From positions 54,519,636 to 54,583,635 of the forward strand of contig NC_081414.1 in the NCBI RefSeq assembly GCF_030272615.1: a stretch of DNA of 64,000 bases, given 5' to 3'. The notes beneath the pieces are model-generated. The model saw nothing but the letters and a program-made list of their open reading frames with translations. It searched no databases and was not told the DNA's origin. Numbering within the stretch: position 1 is the stretch's first letter; each line of letters opens with the position of its first letter. The stretch is from Cryptomeria japonica (taxonomy: Eukaryota > Streptophyta > Pinopsida > Cupressales > Cupressaceae). A program made the translations under genes and the position numbers. Of this stretch, positions 10,002-21,545 are shown one piece after another.

Positions 10002-11984
10002 AACTAACCACCTAACCATGCTTTTGAGTGCTTTTGAGATGATTTGCAGGTGAAAAACCCAAGAAACAGGGTAATGCAGGCCTTTCTGGGCACTTCTGCG
10101 CCTGTGTAGGAGCAATCTGCTCCTATGTCAAAGACTTCTGCACCTATGTCAAAGGGATCTACACCTGTGTTGCATCATTCTGTGCCTATGCCAAGACTTC
10201 TATGCCTATGTAAGGCCAGAAATAGAGGTAAAAAGGCAGTGTTTTTACTTGCAAATTGATTTGTTTTGCATTATGTTTCTGCTTTTTGGTTTTATGGTAC
10301 TGATTCTTTGTACATCACCTTGGCATTATGCATGGCAAAGACAAAGATGAAACTACTAATGAATTTTATGCAGATTCGATAGTCAAAGATCACACATATC
10401 AAACTTCTAACTTGGTGGTTTTGCAGGTTGCCTTGGATTACAACTAAACTTTGTGTTTGTAATTCATATTTAGGCACCTAGTATGATTTCTAAATAGGAT
10501 GGAATGAACGTATGTTTGCTTTGATTGTTGAGTTTGACATTGGAGTAGGAGAGTATGCTCTCATCCTTTTTAGGGTGATCAAAAATCCAGATCTTCGATA
10601 TCATTCTCATGTTTTGATTGTGTGTTACCTTTAGAGGGCCTGCCTTCCCGACCATTTGCTTTTGCAAGCAAGTGACAATCATGAGAAGGGAATGACCCAA
10701 AGTGAGTACAGCTAGAATACCTTGGCATTCTAACTCATTATAAATAAATACCTAATGGGCGAAAGCTTTGAAGGAAGGTTTACGTGGGAATTGTAGTTAC
10801 TAGGGAAGTGATGACCCTTGGACTCTTTCTCATATCAGCATCTAAGTAAGGCCTCATGGTCTAAATTGTGCTTGCGCGACTACATTTGTTTGGTATCTTG
10901 GTGGGCTTAATGTCTCAATCACGCTTGCGTGACACCAAGGAGTAATTCTTAACATAAATCCTTACTAAACACCTTGTATTTAGAGGCCAAAAATCCTTCT
11001 AGTTGCTTGAGAAGGACAAGTTCGGATACTTGGAAGAGATACTAAGTTCGCCATGGGGAGATTTCCATGGGGACTGATGCTTGGCTGCCCTAAGAAGTGA
11101 GTGCCATGGAGGGGAGCCCGTGGGGTCAAGCATCTATGTATTCTCCTTGAATCTCATAATGAGTCTACCTCTCAAGTACCTACTGTCCTTGCCTACCATA
11201 AGAAATGTGTGAATGAGCATGATTGTCTTGAGTCTAAGTTGAAATATCTTGTCTTCTTTTCTTGTCAAAAGTTGAATTGTGTCTCATTTCAAAAACAAGA
11301 CAAATTGATTCAAAACAAGGTTAAACACAAGAGTATTTCATTCAACAAAGTTCAAAACACCTTCAAACATGGTTGTCAAACATTTTTCAAAATATTGTCT
11401 CAACATTCATGTCACTTAGATTTAGGTTCATCCTAGGTTTGCATTCTGCAAATTCATTGTCAATTACCAAGGTTAAGTTTCACCTAGGTCATACTCCTTT
11501 GCATATCAATAAAGGTCATCCATTTGCATATGTCCTCTTGCATTAGAGTAATAACATTTCTTAATTCAACCTTAGGTTGACATTGTCATGCATTTGCATT
11601 TGCATCCTTGTCCTCATAACATTAGGTCACATTTGTATACCCTAGGTCTCTTCATCAAGCTTAGGTCATTATCATATCATATTAGGGTCATTTGCATAGC
11701 AATTGTCCCTTTGCATATAGTGTCAAAACTAGGTTTTGTTATACTTGAGTAATCCAAATCTTTGATAAACCCTAAGTCATTGTTAGGAAGTCTAGACCTT
11801 ATCAAACCTTTTCTCTTTATGTCATTATTGTCATTTGGTCAAACCTAGCTTAGTATCCAAGCATATAGGGGAGACATTGTCATTTTGTCCTTTTGTCACT
11901 TGGTCCTTTTGTCCTTTGAGGTCTAGACATCATTTCAATTTCCTAGTTAGTGGGGGAGAATGATTTAGCCACACATAGCATATG
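10002..11984 (+). other. O 5' leader, non-coding
   Basis: About 2 kb without recognisable protein. It holds a 21-bp tandem repeat (10101-10210), a GC-richer stretch with repeated CCATGG around 11050-11110, and a T/C-rich stretch with repeated CATTTGCAT from 11500 to 11900. Such long leaders are usual in Tat elements. The left inversion breakpoint should lie near its right end (11940-11990). Confidence 0.6.
10096..10212. repeat. Six 21-bp tandem repeats in the O leader
   Basis: CCTRTG recurs at 10101, 10122, 10143, 10164, 10185 and 10205. The consensus is close to TCTGCRCCTATGTCAAAGAC. A related 20-bp repeat with CACCTGTGT lies at 36900-36950, upstream of the antisense ORF of the same element. 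Confidence 0.8.
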
Positions 11985-12790
11985 CTGACTTCACACAGCT
12001 ACAACAGAGATAGTGGGATTGGAGATCAGATGTGGTAGATGTTGGGATGACAGAGGAGTATGAGCAATGGTTTGCACGATGACGGCTAGTGCCATTGACA
12101 GATCCTGATATTCCAGTACTGAGGAGACAAGAGGACTTCCCACTCATAGGAGAGGAGGAGGGAGATGATGAGGATGAGGAGGATGAGGGTGATGAGGATG
12201 AGGGGGATGAGGGTGATGATGAGGATGGAGATGATGAGGGGGATGATGATTATGAGCTAGACTCAGCTACTCAGGAGTCATTGCAGGATATACCCATAGA
12301 GCCGGAGACAGCTAGGATAGAGGAGATGGAGATGTGCAGGGCTACCATAGTGAGTTAGCATGATCATATTGCAACATTAGAGAGACAAAATGCCATCTTG
12401 AGGACAGAGCAGGATCAGTTCAGAGTGGAGATAGCCAGACTTACAACGGCTCGAGATACAACAATAGCTCAGGCACATTGAGAAGAACAGAGAGTCACTA
12501 AGCATATTGGGTCGATTAGGGATGCCAGTGCATGGGAGATGGCACAGATGTTGGTAGAGACTGGAGAGGAGATATGCTAGTGGAGGACACTATTTGAGAG
12601 TGCAGTTCCACAAGAGAAGAGAGCAGCGTCATATCGGGCATGATCAAGGACAGAGAGAAGGGCACGCTCTCGGAGGTTAGTGAGCAGCATGGGGGTGAGT
12701 GGACCTATGAGAACACCACAGCCAGGACCAAGAAAGACATCATTCGTGAGACATGGCAGGGATGAGGAGGATAGAGGGAGCACCCAGTGA
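11985..12790 (+). pseudogene. O antisense ORF, C-terminal half (acidic, coiled-coil, Arg-rich tail)
   Basis: This is the tail of the plant-mobile-domain ORF of element O. Reading starts in the middle of the protein (WRSDVVDVGMTEEYEQWFA near 12020) and goes on to PLTDPDIPVLRRQEDFPL. A long Glu/Asp/Gly tract (about 12150-12250), a heptad-like stretch (ATLERQNAILRTEQDQFRVE near 12380) and an Arg-rich end (RTERRARSRRL near 12650) follow. It ends with TGA at 12788-12790. About five in-frame stops interrupt it. The same order of segments is found in the G1 ORF at 19190-20220. The mobile domain itself lies 23 kb away at 35745-36705 on the other strand, as expected if an inversion cut the gene. Confidence 0.7.
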
Positions 12791-14560
12791 TAGAGGCATG
12801 TGTTTCTTAGGACAAAGACAGATGTAGTTTGACATTATGTAGTCAGCCTGTGGGCCATACTTAGGACAGACAGTCCAATTTTGTACTCCAATATTATGTG
12901 GATATATGATATGATATGCATCGATATGATGGGATGCAATGTGTTTTGACTTATGTTATTTTCCATGTATGGATGACCTATGCACTATTGATGTATTATT
13001 GTGGAACATGTATGGATATATTTCTTTATGTGTTTTTGATGCATTTATAATATGAAATGGATAAAATGCTTGATGTGATATTTGATATAATGCAAATGTA
13101 CTAACCGAATGGATGCAGGATGCAACATTTGTGTGTGGAGATTGGAGAACGAGATTGAACTGACTATTCGAACTAATGGAAGAAATGTTAGTAAAAAGAA
13201 ATGAAACAGAGGACAGTTAGAGACGAAGAAAAACTTGCTTTCAGTAATGTACTTTATAGGTGAGAACCTTTATTTTAATGTAGCAAAATGGATGCGTAGC
13301 ATTATGGCATTGAAGGCCAGAGCTGAAATGCACCCCTTTTTGCAAAAGACAGACACATCGCAAACAAACAACAATCACAACAATAAAAAAGAAAGGGACC
13401 ATGAACCATCCCGGTCACTCTAAATCACTCAGTGACATCATCAAGCAACATAGGAACATGATCGAAGATAAATCAATAAATAATAAGACTCACTAATTCC
13501 AACAAGTCAAACAAACATCTTGATCTTCATTGTCAAAAGTTGAAAGTGTTGATAGGATGATCATGTTGTCTGGTTTCAGGACATGTGGTACCCCGTCTAA
13601 GATAGGACACAGTCTGGTTTTGAGTATACCACACCCTATATAAGACTCATGATAATGTGCCAAGGACAAATCATATTGATGCTGACGTTCAATTAGGAAG
13701 ACAATTGTGATCAGTTTGAATGTCTGGTTTGATTGAAAAAGGTTCATCTATTAAGGCATGATTTGTAGTAAAGCATAGTGTGTGATTACGTGTCGTTGGA
13801 GGGATGCTCAGTGATTTATCTTATGCACAAAGGGGATTTTTTTTTTTTTTTTCAAGTTTTATAATATTTTTGTTCATTTTTTCAGGACTTTTTATGACCT
13901 TTTAGGGACTTATTTAGGACATTTTTCAATTTTTATGATTTTTCAGGACATTTTTCAATTTTTATGATTTTTTTCAGGACATTTTTCAATTTTTAATGAT
14001 TTTTTAAGGACATTTTTCAATTTTTTATGATTTTTTCAGGACATTTTTCAATTTTTTACGATTTTTTCAAGACATTTTTCAATTTTTATGATTTTTTTCA
14101 GGACATTTTAAATTCAAAAGTTCCAGTGATTGATCAGGACAAGGGGAATGCACCTAATGCACATCTAAAAGACATATATAGAGGCCAGGACCAAAACATA
14201 TGCACAAGAAATGGAGTATGCAAGACAATGATGTTGACCAATCACAGGCCTGAAACAGAACATTGGGTCAAGACGAAGATAGACATGATAAACCTGCAGA
14301 GAGAAAGCATAGCTAGAGGTCATGATAGATGACAGAACAATGATCGTTTTACACATGGCACCTGTTTACCAGGTTTTCACCATGGTACTTGCCCAAAGCA
14401 CCTGTTTGCCAGGTTTTCACTAGATGGCGAATCATTTTTGCTTTACTTTTTTTTTTCTTTTTTTTTTTTCTTTTTCTTTGTTTTTCACTTTTTTTGTATT
14501 TTTTTGCTTTTTTGATTTTTTTGTAATTTTTTAGGATCATACTTGAAAAACTGTTGATAG
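12791..14560. other. O spacer between pol and the antisense ORF
   Basis: No coding sequence was recognised. It contains two copies of a TCTGGTTT...TATAAGAC motif (about 13570-13650), shared with the 3' region of G3 (59048-59180). Seven or eight copies of a roughly 32-bp unit around GGACATTTTTCAATTTTT follow (13910-14112). Then come two copies of GCACCTGTTT(A/G)CCAGGTTTTCAC (about 14359-14421) and a poly-T tract (14445-14530), also like G3 (60296-60490). Confidence 0.65.
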
Positions 14561-14569
14561 AAAATTATG

Positions 14570-15455
14570 CCCAGTACTTGTGAAGGTGCATGCTATTTAC
14601 AGGATCGGACAAAGGTTCACCTTCTGGAGTGGCAAGCTAATATGCCCCCGAGCCATAGGTTGCAGTCACTATAAAAGGCCCACCCCAATTAGGTTCAAAT
14701 TTGCCTTTGATGATGTCAATAGATTGTGCATTCTTGGGGTTTGCCTTTAAAACCAGATCTCCCACTTTGAAGTGTCACCCTTTGACTTTCTTATTATAAG
14801 AGCGACGGAGATGGTTTTGATATGCTTGCAAATGTGTCAGAGTTGTCTGACGTTTCTCATCTAACATCTCAAGCTGATGCAACTAAGAGACTCTATGCAT
14901 CTCATCATCAATCAGATGTTGCAAGGAAACACGCAAAGAAGGAATCTCCACTTCCAAGGGTAAAATGGCTTCCGCACCATACACCAAGGAATAAGGTGTT
15001 GCATCGGTGGGTGTGCAGATAGAAGTGCGATAAGCCCATAGTGTTGGATTCAACTGTACATGCCAATCTCGACCATCGTCATTGACAACCTTTTTCAGAA
15101 TCCTGATAATGGTTTTATTTGATGCTTTGGCTTGACCATTACCCTGTGGATAGTATGGACTGGAAAAATGGTGTTGGATATGAAACTTTTCACAAAGTTC
15201 CCTGACATCTTTATTCTTAAAGGGATGACCATTATCTGTGACTATGGCAAGGGGAACCCCATATCAGCATATGATATAATTCAATAGGAATTTTGAAATT
15301 TGCACACCAGTGATATAGGTCATGGGGATAGCTTCGATCCATTTTGTAAAATACTTTGTGGCTGTAATGATAAAATTGTGTCCATTTGCAGATGTTGGGT
15401 GAATCTTGCTGATAAGATCCAATCCCCATTGAGAAAAGGGCCACGGAGATGACAG
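14570..15455 (-). pseudogene. O integrase, C-terminal part
   Basis: On the minus strand this continues the integrase that breaks at 28228. It reads WPFSQWGLDLI (first catalytic Asp), then VTDNGHPF (second Asp) and the Glu region, and the C-terminal domain with KGKFEPNWGGPFIVTATYGSG and a final NSMHL motif. The two parts are separated by element G1, with GACAG duplicated at both junctions. A small frameshift lies at or close to the junction (HSVISV before WPFS). The order fits Tat-lineage integrases, which lack a chromodomain. Confidence 0.82.
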
Positions 15456-17115
15456 TGTGTGGGGGAAAAAGCGAGACTAGGCTAACATGTCCTAATCCTA
15501 CCTTTTGACACACATTACGGAATACGAAAGAGCCTAGAGGTATCACACAATTGGCTACTTCTTTTTGGTGAAAGAGAGAGCCACGGGCTACCTATTAGGG
15601 TTTCTATTCCTTTGTTGTAATTGAAACGTAAGATTATGCAAGTTCAATTCCTAACCCCAAAATGCAAGTATGAACTAATAACAAGCTTGCAGAATTGAAC
15701 TTAAACAATGGAAAGCTGCAAACATAAGGACAAGACAAGAATGCAGATGCATACCTGGAGTAAAAATCTGAGTGAAAATGTTCAGGACGGGGGCGCGAGC
15801 GCCACTATCCTGATTCTATTCCTGAAACTGCACCTGAAACTGCCACTTTGCAACCTGGAAAACTGTCAGAACTGCCAAAACTTATTGTCTGTCAGGAGGA
15901 CCAGGGCGCCCAGCACCCCTGTCCCTGGGACCAGGGTGCCTAGCACCCCTATCCTAGTAGGACTAGGGCACCCCACGCCCCTATCCTGGTCTTTTGCTCT
16001 GAAACTTGGTGTATGGTTCAGTCTCCATCTGCTTCTTTCAGATCTGCAACTTGCGGCATCGTCTGAATCCCGAAATCTGCACTTATATCTGAAAAGGTGT
16101 TTGGGCGGCTATATAGGGTTTTGCCTTAGTCAAACCCTCACTTCGGTGATTTCCACCTCCACAAATAGCCAAGTTGTATTGTAAAAGTAGTGTGTGTGTA
16201 GACCTTGTGTGTGTGCAAGATCTAAAATGTAAGTAAGCAAACTAGAGCAACCTAAAAAGTAAACCCTAATTGCTTGTAAATGACAATGTAAATGCTCCAA
16301 AATCAAGATGTAGAGTGATCTAAAGCATGAATACAAATGATGTAAGAAAGCTTATGCAAAGACATGAAAACAACATGAAATCATACCCAACCCCAAGGGG
16401 GGGGGATACAAGCCAATCTTCAGTCGGTATTGCTCTTCAATGCCTTCAAAGCCCTAAATGAATGAAATTGATGAATGCTTGATGGACGGATTTTGAGTGT
16501 TGCTGAAGTCTTCAAAGATTTGCTCTTTCATTGCATAGAAGGTCCTAAAAACAAAATTCCCATCCTTTCTAATGAAGAAAGAGAGCTCTTATGTATTAAA
16601 CCCTAGGTCTTAATTCCAACTTTTGGCCGACCTAGAGATTGAATATCCCGCCAATTTCTTGGGGTTAAGCTTTATTTTATGATTGGATCGCGCTCCTAAA
16701 ATTTTAGGAAAAATGTTTGGGATCGTGTGCACTCCGAGCACCATGGTCTCGATAACTTTTCACCAAATTTTCAGGGCCGTCGGATATGATGATTTAGAGA
16801 GAATCCCAAAGTTACAAGTGATTTCGAGATGTTTTGACCCCCGAAATCAAGCCCCCAAGTTCAAAAGAAGGCCTAATTAGGGTTTTTGATTAGATGATGT
16901 ATTGGAGGAATAAAATGAAAAGGGGCACACTTTAATGAAAGGGCCTACCTTTATGATGTGAAGGATGATGAAATAGGACCTTAGACCTAATTAATTTGAT
17001 TAATTAAGTGCTAAAGGGGAAATGCAATGCAAAATGCAAATTGCACCAAGGTGGGTGCTAAACTAGGTGTGAAATTGTACTGCTTTAGCAAGTGCGTACA
17101 ATTTATGATGCTACA
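15456..17115 (-). repeat. G1 3' LTR
   Basis: Runs from TGTGTGGGGG to GATGCTACA and pairs with 26560-28227. A GC-rich inner repeat (CCAGGGCGCCCAGCACCCC and variants, about 15900-15985) is present in both LTRs. A run of G at 16398 is also shared. The copies differ by scattered substitutions and a 10-bp indel near 16428. Open frames inside, up to about 160 codons, occur in both LTRs, resemble nothing known and have no catalytic motif. Confidence 0.92.
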
Positions 17116-17131
17116 TTTAGCCCCCACTTTA
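17116..17131 (-). other. G1 polypurine tract
   Basis: On the minus strand this reads AAAGTGGGGGCTAAA, directly before the LTR start TGTAGCATC. It primes plus-strand DNA synthesis and confirms that G1 is on the minus strand. Confidence 0.8.
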
Positions 17132-17347
17132 GCGGTCATATGAGTACTACTTGCATATGCAAGCTAAAGTACAGGAAAGTAAACATTATTTGAAAAAGGA
17201 TATATCCATAAGTTCGTCGAACGAAGCCCCCAGCGGTATCTGCAGTACACAGTTAGGAACCGCACCCTACAAAACAAATGTTAGATCACAAAATCACCTA
17301 ATGCTTACTAAGGAAAGTGATGAAATTTGTGAGTAGCTATATGCCCC

Positions 17348-17385
17348 CCCTGTTTCGGCTTGCTTATTAGGGAGGTGAAACAGGG
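17348..17385. repeat. Perfect 9-bp inverted repeat in the G1 3' region
   Basis: CCCTGTTTC (17348-17356) and GAAACAGGG (17377-17385) could form a hairpin with a 20-base loop. It lies between the polypurine tract and the antisense ORF. It may be a terminator-like or regulatory stem; the sequence gives no more than the structure. Confidence 0.5.
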
Positions 17386-17880
17386 TAGCATGTTTACTTA
17401 CAACAAATTGTGTGAACGATTATTGATGAGAGATGTTCACTACAAAGGCTTCATCAGAGCACATTTTGGAACATCAAGGGAGTAAGGGAATGAAAATATG
17501 ATTCCTATGCAACAAACGGTTCAAAAATCGCATCTCCCAAACTCAAGTTATGATGAAATGAGTGATTTAGGGAAAATTAGGGTTTTGAAAGTAAAGGTAA
17601 AGGAATGAAAGTATATACCTTGAAAGTAACTATTGCATTTGTCACTTTGTTGATTCTGAGTATTGTTCATTACAGCGGAGCCCACATAGCCATCATTATG
17701 CCTTCACGATGACCAGAGCATCCCGCGAGGATTGAGATCATGCGACAGGCCGTGATCGACGACGAGCCACTGGACGAGGTGAGTTGACTAAACTTTGACT
17801 TTCTGCATTTCTGTTGACTCTGATTTTCTGTGATCGAATGCAGGCCCTGGAATCTGACCCTAGGTCCCACCCAGGGCACC

Positions 17881-18033
17881 ATGGTCCCACCAGGGTGCCA
17901 TGGTCCTTTCTGGGCACCATGGTCCCTGTGGGGTGCCATGGTCCCTTCAGGGCGCCAAGGTCCTTTCAGGGCACCATGGTCCCTGTGGGGGGCCATGGTC
18001 CCCTCAGGGCGCCATGGTCCCAATCAGGACTTG
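17881..18033. repeat. Eight 19-bp GC-rich tandem repeats (CCATGGTCCC)
   Basis: ATGGTCC or AAGGTCC recurs at 17881, 17900, 17919, 17938, 17957, 17976, 17995 and 18014, exactly 19 bp apart. Because 19 is not a multiple of three, all frames stay open and give similar Gly/Pro/His-rich peptides, which is why several overlapping ORFs appear here. It lies just before the probable splice acceptor at 18127 and so may be in an intron or promoter. Confidence 0.88.
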
Positions 18034-19739
18034 GCAGGGGTCAACTTTCGAGTTCATCAGTTTGCGTATTTGGCATAGATGATTTTGATGATTGATTACT
18101 GATTACACTGATGTTTTTGTATTGCAGGGCCTCCCATACATGAGAGAGCACACGGTGGGGTAGATTCTTCATAGTTTGCGAGATCAGATTCCCCGACTGA
18201 CTCAGGGAGAGAGAGATACATTGTTTATAGTATGTTTGTGGTCTATGATTCTTATGTCGGCCATTCGATTTCATCCTACGATGCTGATGGCACTCATGGA
18301 GCGATGGGATCCTGACACATGCACATTCTAGCTTCCAGTAGGGGAGATGACGGTGACACTTGAGGATATGTACTGCATTCTTCACCTACCGATCAGAGGA
18401 GCTACCGTGACATATGCGACCAATCAGTCAGCAGAGGATCATCAGAGGGAGCAGGTATACTGCATAGGGAGAGTCATGTCGAGTGAGATGAGAGGTCGCA
18501 TCATGGTCAACTAGCTCTTACATCCTACAGGAGAGGTGCCCCTCGTGAGACGTCTCATGATAGCCATCATCGCACTAGTTGTCTGCCCTAATGGGCGAGG
18601 TACACACATGCATGGGGGTCTCACATGGTGCATCAGGGCTATGGAGAGACATAGGAGAGTATACGTCTGGGGTCAGAGTATGCTTGCACATCTCTATCAC
18701 GACCTCGAGGAGTATGTTTTTGGATAGGGTTGCAGCTTGATGACATGCACACTTCTGCAGGTGTGGATATTTGAGCACTTTACATGCACCAGGCCTGTAG
18801 GCTATCCAATGAGTGTGGCTAGCGAGCGACCTAGGGTATTTGCTTATCCACTTACCAGCAAGTGGAGATTTGGAGATCTACTGTATTGGAGAGTGACATT
18901 TGACAGATTGACAGCTGAGGTGACTATATGGAGACCATATCTGCGGATGCACAGATGGGATGGGATGGAGAGACAATTAGCATGCTTACAGAGGAACTGC
19001 CTACTGAGAGGGCGATATCCACATATCATAGTCCCATTCTACTTTGACTGAGTACAAAGGTAGTTTGGGCTAGAGCAGTGTGTTCCAGCCGATGTACCCA
19101 TCTACACTCGGCACTCACGAGTCCTTCCTAGACCCAGAGCAGTAGCGAGACCTATGATAGATGATATCGAGATCACAGATATAGAGGGGTCTGACTAGGA
19201 TGTGGTCACTGATTATGCTACAGACCCCGGAACATAGCATAGGTATCTCTCATGGTTTGTGAGGACATACCCGGGGCCTATCTTTCCACCAGATCACTCG
19301 ACAGGCCATCCAGGTCCATGGAGACATGGAGACTGAGATGAGGATCAGGGATCTAGATCGGAGGAGCCAGAGGAGGGAGAGGGTCATGAGGAGGCAGGAG
19401 GGCCTGCTCCATCCATAGGAGATCAGCCTAGTGCCGAGGAGGAGGAGGAAGGAGAGGAGGATGACACAGATAGAGATGATGATGAGGAGAATGAGGATGC
19501 GGATGATGATGAGGATGACGAGGATAGAGATGATGAGGAGGAGTCAGATGCAGCTCCCCACCATTCAGGAGATGATACCATAGCCTTGGATCCTCCTCTT
19601 ATTCCCCAAAAGGGGGAACACGAGGTGATACAGAGACCTGTACCCATCATGCACAGATCATTCAAGCATGGGGAGCCTAGTAGTTCCCAGTCACAGATGC
19701 TACCATATCACGATCCCTACTGGCATGAGGGAGATTCAG

Positions 19740-19819
19740 GTATAGTAGGTTTATATTGATTGATTAATGTTTTGATGATATAGAATGGTACTAATATAGA
19801 ATCTGTTCTACTGCTACAG
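19740..19819 (+). other. Predicted GT-AG intron in the G1 antisense ORF
   Basis: The donor is GATTCAG|GTATAG and the acceptor CTGCTACAG|C. The 80-nt segment is AT-rich, as plant introns are. Its length is not a multiple of three. Removing it joins TCAG to CTAATG and keeps one frame from 18128 to the final TGA at 20218-20220; leaving it in shifts the frame and adds stops. Confidence 0.75.
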
Positions 19820-20220
19820 CTAATGTGCAGTAGTGGTGTTCCTTGATCCAGCAAGTAGTGATAGATATTTCCATGATGGCACAGATCCCCAGTTCCTCAC
19901 AAGTTGCCTATAGGCCTCAAGGGAATGCAGTTCGGCATGATGACTTGTTTTCCCCATTTCGAGTATAGGTGGAGATATGGAGGGAGCAAGAGAGAGTTCT
20001 ATCAGAGAACCTTTAGCGGGCACAGCATGATCTAGCAGCAGCTCAGGCCGAGGCTACCTCGTATCACGCGATCCTTATGGATAGGGATCGTAGGAGATCC
20101 TCTCGGAGCCATTCACGGTCTATATCACGCTATACACCTATGGGTCCACCTGCACAGCCGGATCAAGAGGGAGCATCTAGTCGTCACTCTCTAGCCACTA
20201 GCCCTAGGGATAGGAGATGA

Positions 20221-20819
20221 TCTCATGATGTAGGATAGGTCACATTTTGGGTGTATAGTGACCTACTTTTGTATATGAACACACGATCCACATATATATA
20301 TACATGCTTCTCTTTGTCTCAAATGTGTCATCTTTAATGGCTAAATATATATTTTGATTAAAGTTAATATATTTGATAGATGTATATGTATGTTCTAAAT
20401 TTAATTTCCATGTGATTGATTTCTCAATGCTCCATGATTAAATTGATACATGTGTGACTTAATTAAAATATTTTATCAAGTACTACATTGATGATAGGGA
20501 AGAAAATATGTGTTAAGCCTTAGAATCATATAACTAATGTGATTTAATTTGAATTTAAACACAACATGACATGATTCAACTTAACACATAAAGACATTGT
20601 ATAATATGCCAACACAATGAAAAATGTAAATCTTTTGCAATTTACATAAATGAATTCAAGACAAACCATAAAGTAAAGAAACACGCTTGTTAGGAATGAA
20701 GCAATATAGATTAAACAAAACATCATTTAATTCTATTTGCTCTAACAAAGATATGCTAACATATTATCCAATTTTGAAGAAGTGAGAAAGGAAATAGATG
20801 AATGATAAGGAATGAGGAA
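20221..20819. other. G1 spacer between pol and the antisense ORF
   Basis: About 600 bases rich in A and T, with no recognisable gene. The two coding units end facing each other here, so it should hold both 3' ends. I see no clear poly(A) signal that I can assign. Confidence 0.5.
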
Positions 20820-21545
20820 TTAAGCATAGTATCTACGCAAGTGCATAGCATTTATAGGGTCTTTAAGAGACGTACCATCTACACCCGCTATTTTATAAGC
20901 ACCTAATCCATAATCTTCAATAACGATATACGGTCCAAGCCAATTAGGACTAAATTTTCCCTTTTCTTCAGGTAAGGCATTCACATTGCGCTGATTCTCA
21001 TAGAGAACTAAGTCACCCACTGAGAAGGAACGTTGAATAACCTTATCGTTATAGCTTCGTTGTAGAGTTTTGTGATACGCTTGAATATGCTCAAGAGCAT
21101 TTATACGCTGTTCATCAAGCATCTTAAGTTGTTGAAGTATTTGCTCTCTATAAGCATCATCATCTACTATACCTTTGAGAGAAACTCTAAGTGATGGAAT
21201 CTCTAATTCTAAAGGCATAAGAGCATCAACACCATAAACAAGATTATAAGGGGTAGTTCCGGTAGCAATTCGTACACTCGTTCGGTAGGCCTAAAGAGCA
21301 TAGATTAGCTGAGTACTCTAATCCTTACCATGCTTATTCATGGTTTTATGAAGAATTTGTTCAATTATCTTATTGGATGATTCGGATTGACCATTCGATT
21401 GAGGATAATATGGTGTAGAAAATCGATGTTTGATATGATACTTCTTGAGGAATTTCTTCACGTCCTTGTTCTTAAATGACGTCCCATTATCAGAGATTAT
21501 AGTGGAAGGTATCCCAAATTGAGAAATAATGTTTTCTAGAAGAAA
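20820..21545 (-). pseudogene. G1 integrase, C-terminal part
   Basis: This is in frame with the upstream pol after a TGA at 21546-21548. It carries IISDNGTSF (second catalytic Asp) and SNGQSESSNK (catalytic Glu), then two TAG codons where Trp is expected (near 21320 and 21290). MPLELEIPSLRVSL, KGKFSPNWLGPYIVIED and the final INAMHLRRYYA follow. It ends at the pol stop at 20820. The three stops are the only obvious damage, so the enzyme was recently intact. Confidence 0.88.

Larger units (their letters stand above)
17736..20220 (+). pseudogene. G1 antisense ORF: plant-mobile-domain-like protein, intron-bearing
   Basis: Runs opposite to pol, between pol and the 3' LTR. From 18128 to 20220, less an 80-nt intron at 19740-19819, the reading frame is exactly 671 codons. 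The mobile-domain core shows LPVGEMTVTLEDMYCILHLP near 18330, VYVWGQSMLAHLYHDLEEY near 18660 and LLQVWIFEHFTCTRP near 18750. An acidic tract (19430-19560), a predicted coiled coil (REQERVLSENLQRAQHDLAA near 19985) and an Arg/Ser tail (RDRRRSSRSHSRSISR near 20080) follow. About ten in-frame stops are all TAG or TGA. An upstream exon may end at a GTGAGT donor at 17779, joining the TTGCAG acceptor at 18127. Mobile-domain proteins act in gene silencing in plants; the role inside the element is unknown. Confidence 0.78.

Noticed and set aside
12089-12358. Acidic protein that could pass as a host nuclear gene
   Set aside because: It is the tail of the antisense ORF of O; the same order of segments is found in G1, and it starts in mid-protein.
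15708-16184. 158-codon plus-strand frame, also at 26812-27288
   Set aside because: Both lie in the LTRs of G1 and are identical by descent of the LTR. No known domain is seen.
17814-18095. Collagen-like Gly/Pro repeats in three frames
   Set aside because: They result from a 19-bp repeat that keeps all frames open; a true coding repeat would have a period divisible by three.
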